6,952 nt of DNA, taken from NCBI GenBank assembly GCA_002420145.1, contig DIHL01000085.1, positions 1-6,952 of the forward strand. The letters are read 5' to 3'. Shown here one piece after another: positions 1 through 6,729 of the stretch. The notes under the pieces are model-generated. The model was not told the DNA's origin, did no database searches, and saw nothing but the letters and a program-made list of their open reading frames with translations. Both the position numbers and the translations under genes were made by a program. Position 1 is the stretch's first letter; the number at the start of each line of letters is the position of its first letter. The DNA is from Bacteroidetes bacterium UBA5697. GTDB lineage: Bacteria > Bacteroidota > Bacteroidia > B-17B0 > Aurantibacillaceae.

Positions 1-5
1 TATAT

Positions 6-36
6 TTAGTTATTAGTTAAACATTATATACATTTG
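6..36 (+). promoter_or_regulatory. Putative Bacteroidota-type promoter for the ECF sigma gene
   Basis: TAcaTTTG at 29-36 fits the -7 consensus TAnnTTTG of the Bacteroidota primary sigma factor. Nineteen bases upstream, TTAG at 6-9 matches the -33 TTTG at three of four positions. Transcription would begin near 42-44, giving a leader of about 37 nt before the ATG at 81. The window begins at base 1, so further upstream context is not visible. Confidence 0.4.
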
Positions 37-64
37 TTTAACAATTTAAAATATAAGTTAAACA
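16..64. repeat. Three copies of GTTAAACA in the sigma-factor leader
   Basis: The 8-mer GTTAAACA occurs at 16-23 and 57-64 on the + strand and in inverted orientation (TGTTTAAC) at 35-42. The second and third copies share the longer GTTAAACAAA. The left pair starts 19 nt apart and the right pair 22 nt apart, close to two helical turns. The middle copy touches the putative -7 element. Such an arrangement could be an operator for an autoregulator or another DNA-binding protein, but the region is very AT-rich, so chance cannot be excluded. Confidence 0.4.
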
Positions 65-80
65 AAATAATATACTCATC

Positions 81-587
81 ATGACAGCAATAGAATTTAA
101 CACCCGCATTTTAAACGAGAAACAATCTCTAAAAAACTTTGCCATGAGCTTAACTCACAACAATGATGACGCTTTAGACTTGTTGCAAGACACTTATGTA
201 AAAGCCATTACTTACCGTGAGAAATTTGAAGACAGCACAAATTTAAAGGCTTGGTTATTTACGATTATGAAAAACACCTTCATCAATTCATATCGTAGAG
301 CTGTGAAAACAAAACAAATTATTCAAACCAATGCAGATGTGGCTATGGCTAGAGCTTTTAAAAATAATCATCAAGACATTACTGAATCGAGATTAGCAGC
401 AAAAGATATTTTGAATAAAATTGAAAATTTAGAAGATCAATATAAAATTCCATTTACAAGATATTATAATGGATTTAAATATGAAGAGATTGCACAAGAG
501 ATGCAATTACCTTTAGGTACTGTGAAAAGCAGAATATTTTTAGCTCGTAAACAACTGATGGTTGCTATCGAAAAATCAATGAACTAA
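81..587 (+). CDS. ECF-family RNA polymerase sigma factor
   Basis: This 168-aa protein has the two-domain architecture and length of extracytoplasmic-function sigma-70 factors, which direct RNA polymerase to a specific promoter set. Region 2 spans about residues 10-75 and carries the conserved DDALDLLQDTYVKA (29-42) and NLKAWLFTIMKNTFINSYRR (54-73), typical of the widespread Bacteroidota ECF group. Region 4 spans about 108-160, with the helix-turn-helix YEEIAQEMQLPLGTVKSRIF at 134-153 reading the -35 region. The ATG at 81 is the natural start and no Shine-Dalgarno is visible. No anti-sigma factor with a membrane helix follows, so control may be through its own promoter or a soluble partner. 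A hairpin terminator lies 23 nt after the stop. Family assignment is secure; the regulon is unknown. It resembles the general type that includes SigP of Porphyromonas (T9SS regulation), but sequence alone does not establish that role. Confidence 0.93.
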   Translation: MTAIEFNTRILNEKQSLKNFAMSLTHNNDDALDLLQDTYVKAITYREKFEDSTNLKAWLFTIMKNTFINSYRRAVKTKQIIQTNADVAMARAFKNNHQDITESRLAAKDILNKIENLEDQYKIPFTRYYNGFKYEEIAQEMQLPLGTVKSRIFLARKQLMVAIEKSMN

Positions 588-609
588 ATTGTTTGATATA
601 ATATTTCAT

Positions 610-643
610 AAAAAGGATTCATGATGTAATGAATCCTTTTTTT
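610..643 (+). terminator. Rho-independent terminator after the sigma factor gene
   Basis: A perfect 13-bp stem (610-622 pairs with 629-641) with arms AAAAGGATTCAT and ATGAATCCTTTT encloses the 6-nt loop GATGTA. A run of seven T follows the GGATTC core on the right arm (637-643). The A-run on the left would also serve the opposite strand, but no minus-strand gene ends here. The right arm contains an ATG in frame with the next gene, which argues against that codon being the start. Confidence 0.85.
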
Positions 644-1627
644 ATGAATGAATTAAGCTTATTTTTGAATGTGAAATTTTTACATTATATATTATTAATA
701 TTTGTTGGCCTAACAACATTACATCTCCATGCTCAAGAATACGAGCCAAGTGAGGAAGATTCGACATCATTAACTCCCATCGTAAAAAAAGGATTTCATG
801 CTGGAATATATGTTGGTGCTTATTGGGCTAACAAAAGCACTGCCTATCTTTATGATGGTTATGGCTTTGACCAAAACGGACAAAGAAATTCATTTACTAA
901 TAGCGTATTATACAATCAAATAGTAAATGTGTATGGTTCTGGAAACGGAGGAACCGATTACATTGCACAATTACTAAATGTAAATCCAGGTGATTGGTAT
1001 TTTAATGAACAAGATATGCCCATTAATTTAAGATATACTACAACTTATTTAATTGGATTAAACACTCGCTACCGAATTAACAACAAGGAAAGTATTACTT
1101 TAAATGCTTATGGAACAAAATTAGTTGTGAATGGTAAATTCACAATCAGCTCAGTAACAAGTACAAACTTTGGAAGCGGATCATCTAGTCAAGCAAGAAT
1201 CAATGAGTTTACAATCATAGGTGCTGAGCAACGTTTAATGTTTCAATTAGGTTATCAACGTATTTTAGGTGATAATGAAAAACTAAATTTTATGATAGAG
1301 GGTGGTTTAAATATCATACTTGCCAAAGCTCAAAAAAATCAAGCTATCCTAACTAGCAGTAATCCTAATTTAAGTCAAAATAGTATTACGATTGATTTAA
1401 TGAATATCTATAACCAACCGCCCTATAACTTTTACACTTCAAAATATATGACAGGAGTAGGAATTGGTTTTTTTGGTGGCTTTGGATTAAATTTAAATAT
1501 CAATCCAAGATATAGCATACAACTTTTATATAGCCCTTCTTTTGATAGAATTAGTTTAGGATATGAACCTAAATTTAAATTACAACATGGAGTTGGATTA
1601 AGAGTGTATTATAATTTTAATAAATAA
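644..1627 (+). CDS. Secreted, probable outer-membrane beta-barrel protein of unknown function
   Basis: From the ATG at 644 the product is 327 aa. A signal peptide is clear: the hydrophobic core YILLIFVGLTTL (about residues 15-26) runs into LHLHA with probable cleavage before QEYEPS. The mature part is rich in Gly, Asn, aromatic residues and alternating polar/hydrophobic stretches. Examples are GFHAGIYVGAYW near the N-terminus, and strand-like runs ending in GVGLRVYYNFNK at the C-terminus, as in porin-like barrels. No specific family or ligand is recognised. Start choice: an in-frame ATG at 629 lies inside the upstream terminator stem and would add five residues; a GTG at 671 would give an even more typical signal peptide (MKFLHYILLIF). 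I prefer 644. No good promoter lies between the terminator and the start, so read-through from the sigma gene is possible. Its stop codon directly abuts that of the convergent corA. Confidence 0.72.
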   Translation: MNELSLFLNVKFLHYILLIFVGLTTLHLHAQEYEPSEEDSTSLTPIVKKGFHAGIYVGAYWANKSTAYLYDGYGFDQNGQRNSFTNSVLYNQIVNVYGSGNGGTDYIAQLLNVNPGDWYFNEQDMPINLRYTTTYLIGLNTRYRINNKESITLNAYGTKLVVNGKFTISSVTSTNFGSGSSSQARINEFTIIGAEQRLMFQLGYQRILGDNEKLNFMIEGGLNIILAKAQKNQAILTSSNPNLSQNSITIDLMNIYNQPPYNFYTSKYMTGVGIGFFGGFGLNLNINPRYSIQLLYSPSFDRISLGYEPKFKLQHGVGLRVYYNFNK

Positions 1628-2674
1628 TTACATCCACTTTTTACGTTTGAAATAAATCATTAATCCAATAATGATTGATAACATAATACCCCATGTAATA
1701 AAGTATCCGTTTTGAGTTTTAAGCTCTGGCATATTTTCAAAGTTCATTCCATACACACCAGCAATAAATGTAACAGGAATAAAGATAGAAGACATAATGG
1801 TTAACACCTTCATCACTTCATTCATTTTATTAGCATTGGTACTTAAATAAATATCCATGATGCCAGATAATAAATCACGGTACGTTTCAACTGTATCAAT
1901 AATACGAGTAACATGGTCACTTAAATCACGCAAGTAAATATCACTTGAAGGATTAATTAAATTTGTTTCGGAACGCACCATATTATTAATCATATCGCGC
2001 ATTGGCCAAACTTGTTTACGTAAATAAATCATTTCGCGTTTTAAGTGATATAACTCTAATAAAGATTTTTTGTCTTTATCCGAAATAATTCCTTCTTCAA
2101 TCTCTTCAATTTTATCACCAATTTTTTCAATCGCTGTAAAATAACAATCAACCACAGCATCCATTAACGCATAAGCTAAATAATCTGCGCCTAGTTTTCT
2201 TACTCGTCCTTTACATTGACGCAAACGATTTCTTATAATTTCAAAAGCATCTCCATTATTTGGCTCCTGAAAAGACAATACGGTATTTTCTAATAAAACA
2301 ATTGATAATTGTTCTGCCGAAACTTCTTTGGTGTAGCTTATCATTTTCATGATAGCTACTACATAATTTTCATAATCTTCAAACTTAGGACGTTGGTCCA
2401 CATGCACAATATCTTCCATGGTTAGTGGATGAATATTATAAAACTTTCCAATGGCTTCAACAAGTTCTGGCTTATGCAAACCTTCCACATTAAGCCATTT
2501 AACCATGTTGGGTTTTACATGTGATAAACAATCAGACAAATCATAAAACTCTTGTTCAAAAAATTCAGTCTCGTTATACTCAATTAAAGTAATTTTGATT
2601 CTATCCGTTCGTTCTTCTCCTGTATACTCAATAGTTCCTGGAGGAGCGCCAATATGTTTATGTTTTGCTGTCAT
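1628..2674 (-). CDS. corA: CorA-family magnesium/cobalt transport protein
   Basis: This 348-aa protein has the length and layout of the CorA metal-ion channel, a homopentamer in the inner membrane that admits Mg2+ (and Co2+/Ni2+) down the electrochemical gradient. Residues 1 to about 285 form the soluble cytoplasmic alpha/beta domain and long stalk helix; MEDIVHVDQRPKFEDYENY in the N-terminal half is a well-conserved family stretch. TM1 is about residues 288-307 and ends in the signature YGMN (308-311) that forms the selectivity mouth. After the short periplasmic loop (FENMPEL onward), TM2 is about 325-341, followed by the basic cytoplasmic tail FKRKKWM. The ATG is 32 nt downstream of the aspartate kinase stop, with no terminator between, so the two are probably cotranscribed. 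No terminator is evident after its stop, which abuts the convergent barrel gene. Confidence 0.95.
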   Translation of the reverse strand: MTAKHKHIGAPPGTIEYTGEERTDRIKITLIEYNETEFFEQEFYDLSDCLSHVKPNMVKWLNVEGLHKPELVEAIGKFYNIHPLTMEDIVHVDQRPKFEDYENYVVAIMKMISYTKEVSAEQLSIVLLENTVLSFQEPNNGDAFEIIRNRLRQCKGRVRKLGADYLAYALMDAVVDCYFTAIEKIGDKIEEIEEGIISDKDKKSLLELYHLKREMIYLRKQVWPMRDMINNMVRSETNLINPSSDIYLRDLSDHVTRIIDTVETYRDLLSGIMDIYLSTNANKMNEVMKVLTIMSSIFIPVTFIAGVYGMNFENMPELKTQNGYFITWGIMLSIIIGLMIYFKRKKWM

Positions 2675-2706
2675 GATAGAATAATGATTAATTAAATATA
2701 AGAAAT

Positions 2707-3981
2707 TTATTCTGCAATTTCATTCTTCATTACCATTTGAACGGTAAATCGACTTCGCTGTTCTAATAAAATAACTTTATTAGTCGTTAATATATCTAAT
2801 GTTTCTTGCGTGTAATAACGAACGGTCATTAATTCTAATCCTGAATTATATAACACTTTAAATTGTTGTTGTAACTCAGCAACTAATGCTTTTATTTTTT
2901 CAGAATAATCGTCGCAACAAACAGAAAAACTAATGGCAGACAATTGCATCAAATTAATCTTAACGCCATGTTTTGAAAACACTTCAAAAATATCACTCAA
3001 ATTATCTTCGGCAATAAACGAAAAATCTTTCGGCTGAATAGAAATTAAAACTTGGTCAATTTTAAAAATATAAGAAGGAATATTTAAACGTTTTTCTCCA
3101 TCTCTAATCACCGTTCCTTCATCTTTAGGTTTTAAAAAGGATTTTACATGCAAAGGAATGTTTTTGTTTTGTAATGGCTTAATCGTTTTTGGATGAATCA
3201 CTGTTGCACCATAATAGGTTAACTCTATCGCATCATGATATGATAACTCATCAATTTTTTTAGTGTGCGAAAACCATTTTGGGTCGGCATTTAATACGCC
3301 TGGTACGTCTTTCCAAATAGTCACATTATGAGCATTTAAACAATAAGCTAAGATAGATGCTGTGTAATCAGAACCTTCACGTCCTAAAGTCGTTGTAAAG
3401 TTTTCGGAAGTACCGCCAATAAAGCCTTGAGTAACAATAATATCATAAGAATTAAAAACTGGCAACAAATCTCTCTTCACTAAAGATTCTGTTAATTCAA
3501 AATCAACTTTCCCTTCTCTATAACTATTATCTGTTTGAATTAATCCTCGCACATCAATCCATTTATTTTTTAATCCAATTTCATTTAAATAAGCCGAAAC
3601 AATTTTTGTAGAAATAATTTCGCCCATGCTTACAATTTGATCGTACTCAAAATCAAAACCCTGAGTAGGTTCATCTTCAATAATCCAATACAACTCTACA
3701 AACGTATTCTCTAGGTCGTTGTAAATAGGATGAGATGTAGCAGGAAATAAATGATGACAAATATCAAAATGATAGGCTTTAATTTCTTCTAAAACTTTCT
3801 CTGCATTTTCAAATTTATAGAAATAAGCTTTTGCTAAACGCTCGAGTGCATTAGTGGTTTTACCCATTGCCGAAATCACCACTGATATTTTTTGAGAAGG
3901 AAATTGCTTTAAAACTTCCGCTACATTTTTCACTCCATCTGCATCTTTAACCGATGCGCCTCCAAACTTAAATACTTGCAT
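2707..3981 (-). CDS. lysC: Aspartate kinase (monofunctional, ACT-domain regulated)
   Basis: Aspartokinase phosphorylates L-aspartate to aspartyl-4-phosphate, the committed step toward lysine/diaminopimelate, threonine and methionine. At 424 aa it is a stand-alone enzyme, not the kinase-homoserine dehydrogenase fusion. The amino-acid kinase domain covers about residues 1-295: KFGGASVK (5-12) for phosphate binding, SMGE (118-121), TQGFIGG (184-190), TTTLGREGSDYTA (196-208) for aspartate and nucleotide binding, DVPG (225-228) and HPKT (263-266). Residues about 310-424 form the C-terminal ACT region for allosteric feedback; which end product inhibits it cannot be read from sequence. It is the first gene of a probable operon with corA, a pairing with no obvious metabolic logic beyond the Mg-ATP requirement. 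A -7-like element lies 17 nt before the ATG and no Shine-Dalgarno is visible. The symbol lysC is by function; Bacteroidota can carry several aspartokinase paralogues. Confidence 0.95.
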   Translation of the reverse strand: MQVFKFGGASVKDADGVKNVAEVLKQFPSQKISVVISAMGKTTNALERLAKAYFYKFENAEKVLEEIKAYHFDICHHLFPATSHPIYNDLENTFVELYWIIEDEPTQGFDFEYDQIVSMGEIISTKIVSAYLNEIGLKNKWIDVRGLIQTDNSYREGKVDFELTESLVKRDLLPVFNSYDIIVTQGFIGGTSENFTTTLGREGSDYTASILAYCLNAHNVTIWKDVPGVLNADPKWFSHTKKIDELSYHDAIELTYYGATVIHPKTIKPLQNKNIPLHVKSFLKPKDEGTVIRDGEKRLNIPSYIFKIDQVLISIQPKDFSFIAEDNLSDIFEVFSKHGVKINLMQLSAISFSVCCDDYSEKIKALVAELQQQFKVLYNSGLELMTVRYYTQETLDILTTNKVILLEQRSRFTVQMVMKNEIAE

Positions 3982-3987
3982 ACACTT

Positions 3988-4001
3988 TTTGTTTAAACAA
4001 A
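3988..4001. promoter_or_regulatory. Perfect 14-bp palindrome overlapping the kinase promoter
   Basis: TTTGTTTAAACAAA is identical to its reverse complement. It overlaps the last four bases of the kinase -7 element and the expected transcription start, where a bound repressor dimer would block initiation. The half-site resembles the GTTAAACAAA repeats before the sigma factor gene. No regulator can be named, and short AT-rich palindromes do occur by chance. Confidence 0.35.
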
Positions 4002-4005
4002 GATA
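3998..4005 (-). promoter_or_regulatory. -7 element of a putative aspartate kinase promoter
   Basis: Read on the minus strand, 4005-3998 is TAtcTTTG, an exact match to the Bacteroidota -7 consensus TAnnTTTG and correctly oriented toward the kinase gene. No convincing TTTG lies 17-21 nt upstream, so the -33 half is weak. The predicted transcript would have a very short leader of about 10-12 nt. Confidence 0.4.
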
Positions 4006-4123
4006 AGGATGCTAGCAAAATAATTAAGCCGTTAAAATATTTTTTATAAACCATTGTTACTTTTTTTTCATCTGTTGTTATAAGACTAACCAACAAACAC
4101 TAACCTATACTAAAACTACTACT

Positions 4124-5788
4124 ATGAGCTCAGGCAAAGAAACACCCCGACAAAAGATGATTGGCATGATGTACTTAGTACTCACGGCCCTTTTAGCCCT
4201 TAATGTATCTAAAGAAATTTTACAAGGATTTGTGATGGTAGATGAAAGCATCGGCAAATCGAAAGTAATATTAGATGAAAACAATGCTCGTATTCAAAAG
4301 GCTTTTGAAGCTTATGTTAATGATGGTAATTTTGAAGCAAAACCATATTTACTAAAATCCATTGAAACTCAAAAAAGCATCCGAATTGTTGATGCTTACA
4401 TCGACAGTATGAAAGTGATTATTGCCAGAAAAACAGAAGGCGTTTCGAAAAGCGACACATCACAACTGCGTTTTATGGAAAAGCTGGACGATTATGATAC
4501 ACCCACCTATTTACTCATTGGCTCAGATGAAACAAAACCAATTGATTCGAAATACTCAGCAAAAGACTTGCGACTACAACTTACTAATCTGCATCAAGAT
4601 TTATTGAGTTTAATTGATAATATGCAGAAAAATACAAAAACTAAACTAGATGATGCAACCATCAACACCTTAAAACAAAAACTATCTACGATTAAGCCTG
4701 TAGATAGAAATTTAGAAAAGGATGGTATTAAATTGAATTGGGAACTAGAAAATTTTTATCACATGCCTTTAGCTGCAGTCATTACGAACCTAGACAAGAT
4801 ACAGGCTGATATGAAAAATTTAGAGTCTGAGTTTTTGCACACGTTTGCCGCTGCATCTAGTAAGTTTTTATTTAAAGCTGATAAATTGCATGCAGACGTA
4901 GTAGCGCCATGTGCCTACGTATTATCAGGGCAACCATTTAAAGCTAACATTGTATTAGGGGCATCAAGTAGTGAATTTACTCCTGACCGTATGGAAGTTT
5001 TAGTAGGTGGTGTTTATGATACGGCAGCAAAAAAATTAATTGCTCCTGGAACACCTTTAGCAATTAAAGATGGCATGGGAACCTATGAAGCCATGACAAA
5101 CACCGTAGGACAAAAAGAATTGAAAGGGGTGATTAAATACAGAAATGCAAGAGGTGAAAACGAATACTATAATTTTAATTATGAGTATACGGTGGCCCCT
5201 CCATTTAGCGCCGTAGCGGCTGATAATATGAATATATTTTATGCAGGAATTGAAAACCCTGTAAGCGCAACCTGTGCGGGCTTTTCTCCGGCAGATTTAA
5301 AGTTAACGATAAGCGGTTGTGGTGCAGATGCTAAATTAACTAGCGCAGGAAAATATATTGTGACGGCTAAAAATTCAGGAACTTGCAGTGTGACCGTTGC
5401 TGCTAAAATAAATGGAACCTACCAACAACAAGGACCCGTGAAAGTATTTAGAGTAAAAGAGATTCCACCACCAGTATTAAAAATGGGAGGTAAATTAGCA
5501 ACCACTAATTTAGAGTTTAGCAAAAATGAATTAAAGCAAGTGGGTGGATTTGGAGCTGAATCAGTTGGGTTTATGTTCCCTGCAAATTTTGTGGTAAAAA
5601 GTTTTGAAGTATTAGTGCAAGGTGGTGGATTGTATCCATGCAGCAATAATAATTTATCGGATGATGCGAAAAAAGCTTTAGCAAATATGCGTCCTGGACA
5701 AATTGCTTATATAGATAATATTAAAGTATTAACTCCTAAGCAAACACTCATAACGATTCCTTCGGTAAAATTTAAAGTTAAATCTTAA
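4124..5788 (+). CDS. gldM: GldM/PorM-family type IX secretion and gliding motor protein
   Basis: GldM spans the inner membrane once and reaches through the periplasm. With GldL it forms the proton-driven motor that powers type IX secretion and gliding. The N-terminus carries the family signature PRQKMIGMMYLVLTALLALNVS (8-29) with a single transmembrane helix at about 13-28. Arg9 lies in the position where family members have a conserved arginine thought to contact the GldL membrane glutamate. Residues about 40-245 are helical and end in the GldM-typical MPLAAVITNLDKIQADMKN (214-232). Beta-rich periplasmic domains follow, with the hallmark YEYTVAPPFSAVAADNMN (353-370), IENPVSATC (376-384), then a C-terminal domain (about 448-554). 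At 554 aa it is slightly longer than typical GldM/PorM (about 510-520). No gldK, gldL or gldN adjoins, so this may be a paralogue rather than the core motor subunit. A composite terminator follows. No strong promoter is visible upstream (TActTTTT at 4058-4065 is the nearest to a -7 box). Confidence 0.9.
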   Translation: MSSGKETPRQKMIGMMYLVLTALLALNVSKEILQGFVMVDESIGKSKVILDENNARIQKAFEAYVNDGNFEAKPYLLKSIETQKSIRIVDAYIDSMKVIIARKTEGVSKSDTSQLRFMEKLDDYDTPTYLLIGSDETKPIDSKYSAKDLRLQLTNLHQDLLSLIDNMQKNTKTKLDDATINTLKQKLSTIKPVDRNLEKDGIKLNWELENFYHMPLAAVITNLDKIQADMKNLESEFLHTFAAASSKFLFKADKLHADVVAPCAYVLSGQPFKANIVLGASSSEFTPDRMEVLVGGVYDTAAKKLIAPGTPLAIKDGMGTYEAMTNTVGQKELKGVIKYRNARGENEYYNFNYEYTVAPPFSAVAADNMNIFYAGIENPVSATCAGFSPADLKLTISGCGADAKLTSAGKYIVTAKNSGTCSVTVAAKINGTYQQQGPVKVFRVKEIPPPVLKMGGKLATTNLEFSKNELKQVGGFGAESVGFMFPANFVVKSFEVLVQGGGLYPCSNNNLSDDAKKALANMRPGQIAYIDNIKVLTPKQTLITIPSVKFKVKS

Positions 5789-5793
5789 GATTG

Positions 5794-5930
5794 AAGAGGC
5801 TGTTTATGTCACTTCGAGTAGCCGACCAAAGGAGGCATATCGAGAAGTGTTTACAATGTCTGTTCTCGATACGCCTTACGCTAAAGCTTCAGGCACTCGA
5901 ACTGACAGTAACCAGAAACAGCCTCTTTTT
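5794..5930 (+). terminator. Composite terminator of gldM with a palindrome in its loop
   Basis: The outer stem is a perfect 12-bp pairing of AAGAGGCTGTTT (5794-5805) with AAACAGCCTCTT (5916-5927), followed by further T residues to 5930. It starts 5 nt after the gldM stop. Arms, GC core and T-run fit a rho-independent terminator, but the loop is about 110 nt instead of a few bases because it contains a second palindromic element (5807-5907). Confidence 0.7.
5807..5907. repeat. REP/MITE-like palindromic element nested in the terminator
   Basis: The arms TGTCACTTCGAGT (5807-5819) and ACTCGAACTGACA (5895-5907) pair with one mismatch, and the pairing extends through GCC (5821-5823) with GGC (5892-5894). 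Inside, AGGCATATCGAGAA (5833-5846) pairs with TTCTCGATACGCCT (5863-5876), one mismatch, around a 16-nt loop. A small side hairpin can form in 5873-5894 (GCCT with AGGC, GCT with AGC). The TTCGAGT and ATCGAGAA words are of the kind I recall from dispersed intergenic palindromes in Flavobacteriia. Copy number cannot be judged from one window. Confidence 0.65.
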
Positions 5931-5986
5931 AAATTATTTCGTTATTTAAGTTTTAATCAATAAATTTAAATATTGCTTTACTATAG

Positions 5987-6032
5987 AAACCTTCGCTTAT
6001 CTACCAAATTATAGAGAGATAAGCGAAGGTTT
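5987..6032. repeat. Perfect 16-bp inverted repeat (hairpin)
   Basis: AAACCTTCGCTTATCT (5987-6002) pairs perfectly with AGATAAGCGAAGGTTT (6017-6032) around a 14-nt loop. Neither side is followed by a proper T-run (TTTGTATC on the right), so it is not a classical terminator, although it could still act as a transcript 3' end or insulator. It sits between the gldM terminator and the accessory gene and could mark a border of that segment. Confidence 0.6.
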
Positions 6033-6093
6033 GTATCGGGTATAAGCTAGTTATAAGTAAGCCGCTGACAACTAATCTTCGGTGACAAAATTA

Positions 6094-6729
6094 ATGAGAG
6101 ATATTCAATACATACAAAAAGACATTTCGCATGTCATAAATATGAAAGAGAATTTTTTCACTAAATATCTCGACACGAAAGCAAAAAAACTCGCAGAACT
6201 TCGTAAAGAAGAATTTGAATGCTTAGACAAAATTCTACTAGAAAAAAATATTGAATATAAAAACATTGCTCGGTCAATTATTGAACTTTTCGATAATCTT
6301 GTTTGGGAATTCAAAACAGTCGATACGACAACCGGTGGAGGATCAGTTCCCTTTCAAACATTAACACCTTTATTAAAAGGACAAATTAATAATAATGGAC
6401 ACATATATTGTGAAAGACAGCAAGCATTTAAAATGTTTCAAAAACATCCTGTTAAATCTATAGGAACAATTGACCACTATGGTAACATATCTATTCTAGC
6501 AAACGACCTTGATACATATGAATTTTCGCACGGTAAAACATTTATAGCGACTATTGTTGGCAACGGAGAATTCACATTTGACAAAGAGACCACAGTAAAA
6601 TCCGAAAGAATATCTAGCCAAATTGAAACAATAAGTGGCGACCCGTTTCTAGGTCACGAAGACAAAAGAAAAACATTTTTAATGTTAAGGAATAAATTAT
6701 TTGCTATTATAAATCAAAATAGGACATGA
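6094..6729 (+). CDS. Hypothetical protein, possible gene-cassette cargo
   Basis: The product is 211 aa from the ATG at 6094; an in-frame GTG at 6082 would add four residues and cannot be excluded. No family is recognised. Residues 1 to about 72 look helical and highly charged (KAKKLAELRKEEFECLDKIL at 29-48) and could form a coiled coil. A Gly-rich turn TTTGGGSVP (78-86) then leads into a mixed, strand-rich part (about 87-180), and the C-terminus is again helical and basic (EDKRKTFLMLRNKLFAIINQ). There is no signal peptide, transmembrane helix or Cys/His metal motif, so it is probably cytoplasmic. The ORF is uninterrupted and appears intact. No convincing promoter precedes it, and a palindromic attC-like element follows about 40 nt downstream. 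It may be carried as a single-gene mobile cassette; its function is unknown. Confidence 0.75.
   Translation: MRDIQYIQKDISHVINMKENFFTKYLDTKAKKLAELRKEEFECLDKILLEKNIEYKNIARSIIELFDNLVWEFKTVDTTTGGGSVPFQTLTPLLKGQINNNGHIYCERQQAFKMFQKHPVKSIGTIDHYGNISILANDLDTYEFSHGKTFIATIVGNGEFTFDKETTVKSERISSQIETISGDPFLGHEDKRKTFLMLRNKLFAIINQNRT

Noticed and set aside
660..667. TAttTTTG, a perfect -7 box match at the start of the barrel gene
   Set aside because: Transcription would begin at about 672-675, downstream of all usable start codons, and the matching -33 position is only a T-run.
4422..4607. 61-codon open frame overlapping gldM on the same strand
   Set aside because: It is embedded in another frame of gldM and its translation has no protein-like pattern.
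5419..5646. 75-codon open frame antisense to gldM
   Set aside because: It lies wholly within the strongly supported gldM coding region, is rich in Pro and Asn, and has no family features, so it is a frame shadow.
6031..6057. TTGTAT-N15-TATAAG as a promoter for the orphan gene
   Set aside because: It resembles the proteobacterial sigma-70 form with short spacing, not the Bacteroidota consensus, and the second box coincides with the GTTATAAG word discussed as a recombination core.
6062..6088. Imperfect direct repeat CGCTGACAAC / CGGTGACAAA before the orphan gene
   Set aside because: Two short copies with mismatches are within what chance allows and connect to no other feature.
6105..6314. 69-codon open frame antisense to the orphan gene
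   Set aside because: Its Ser/Phe-rich composition is what the complement of Lys/Glu-rich codons produces, and it has no start context of its own.
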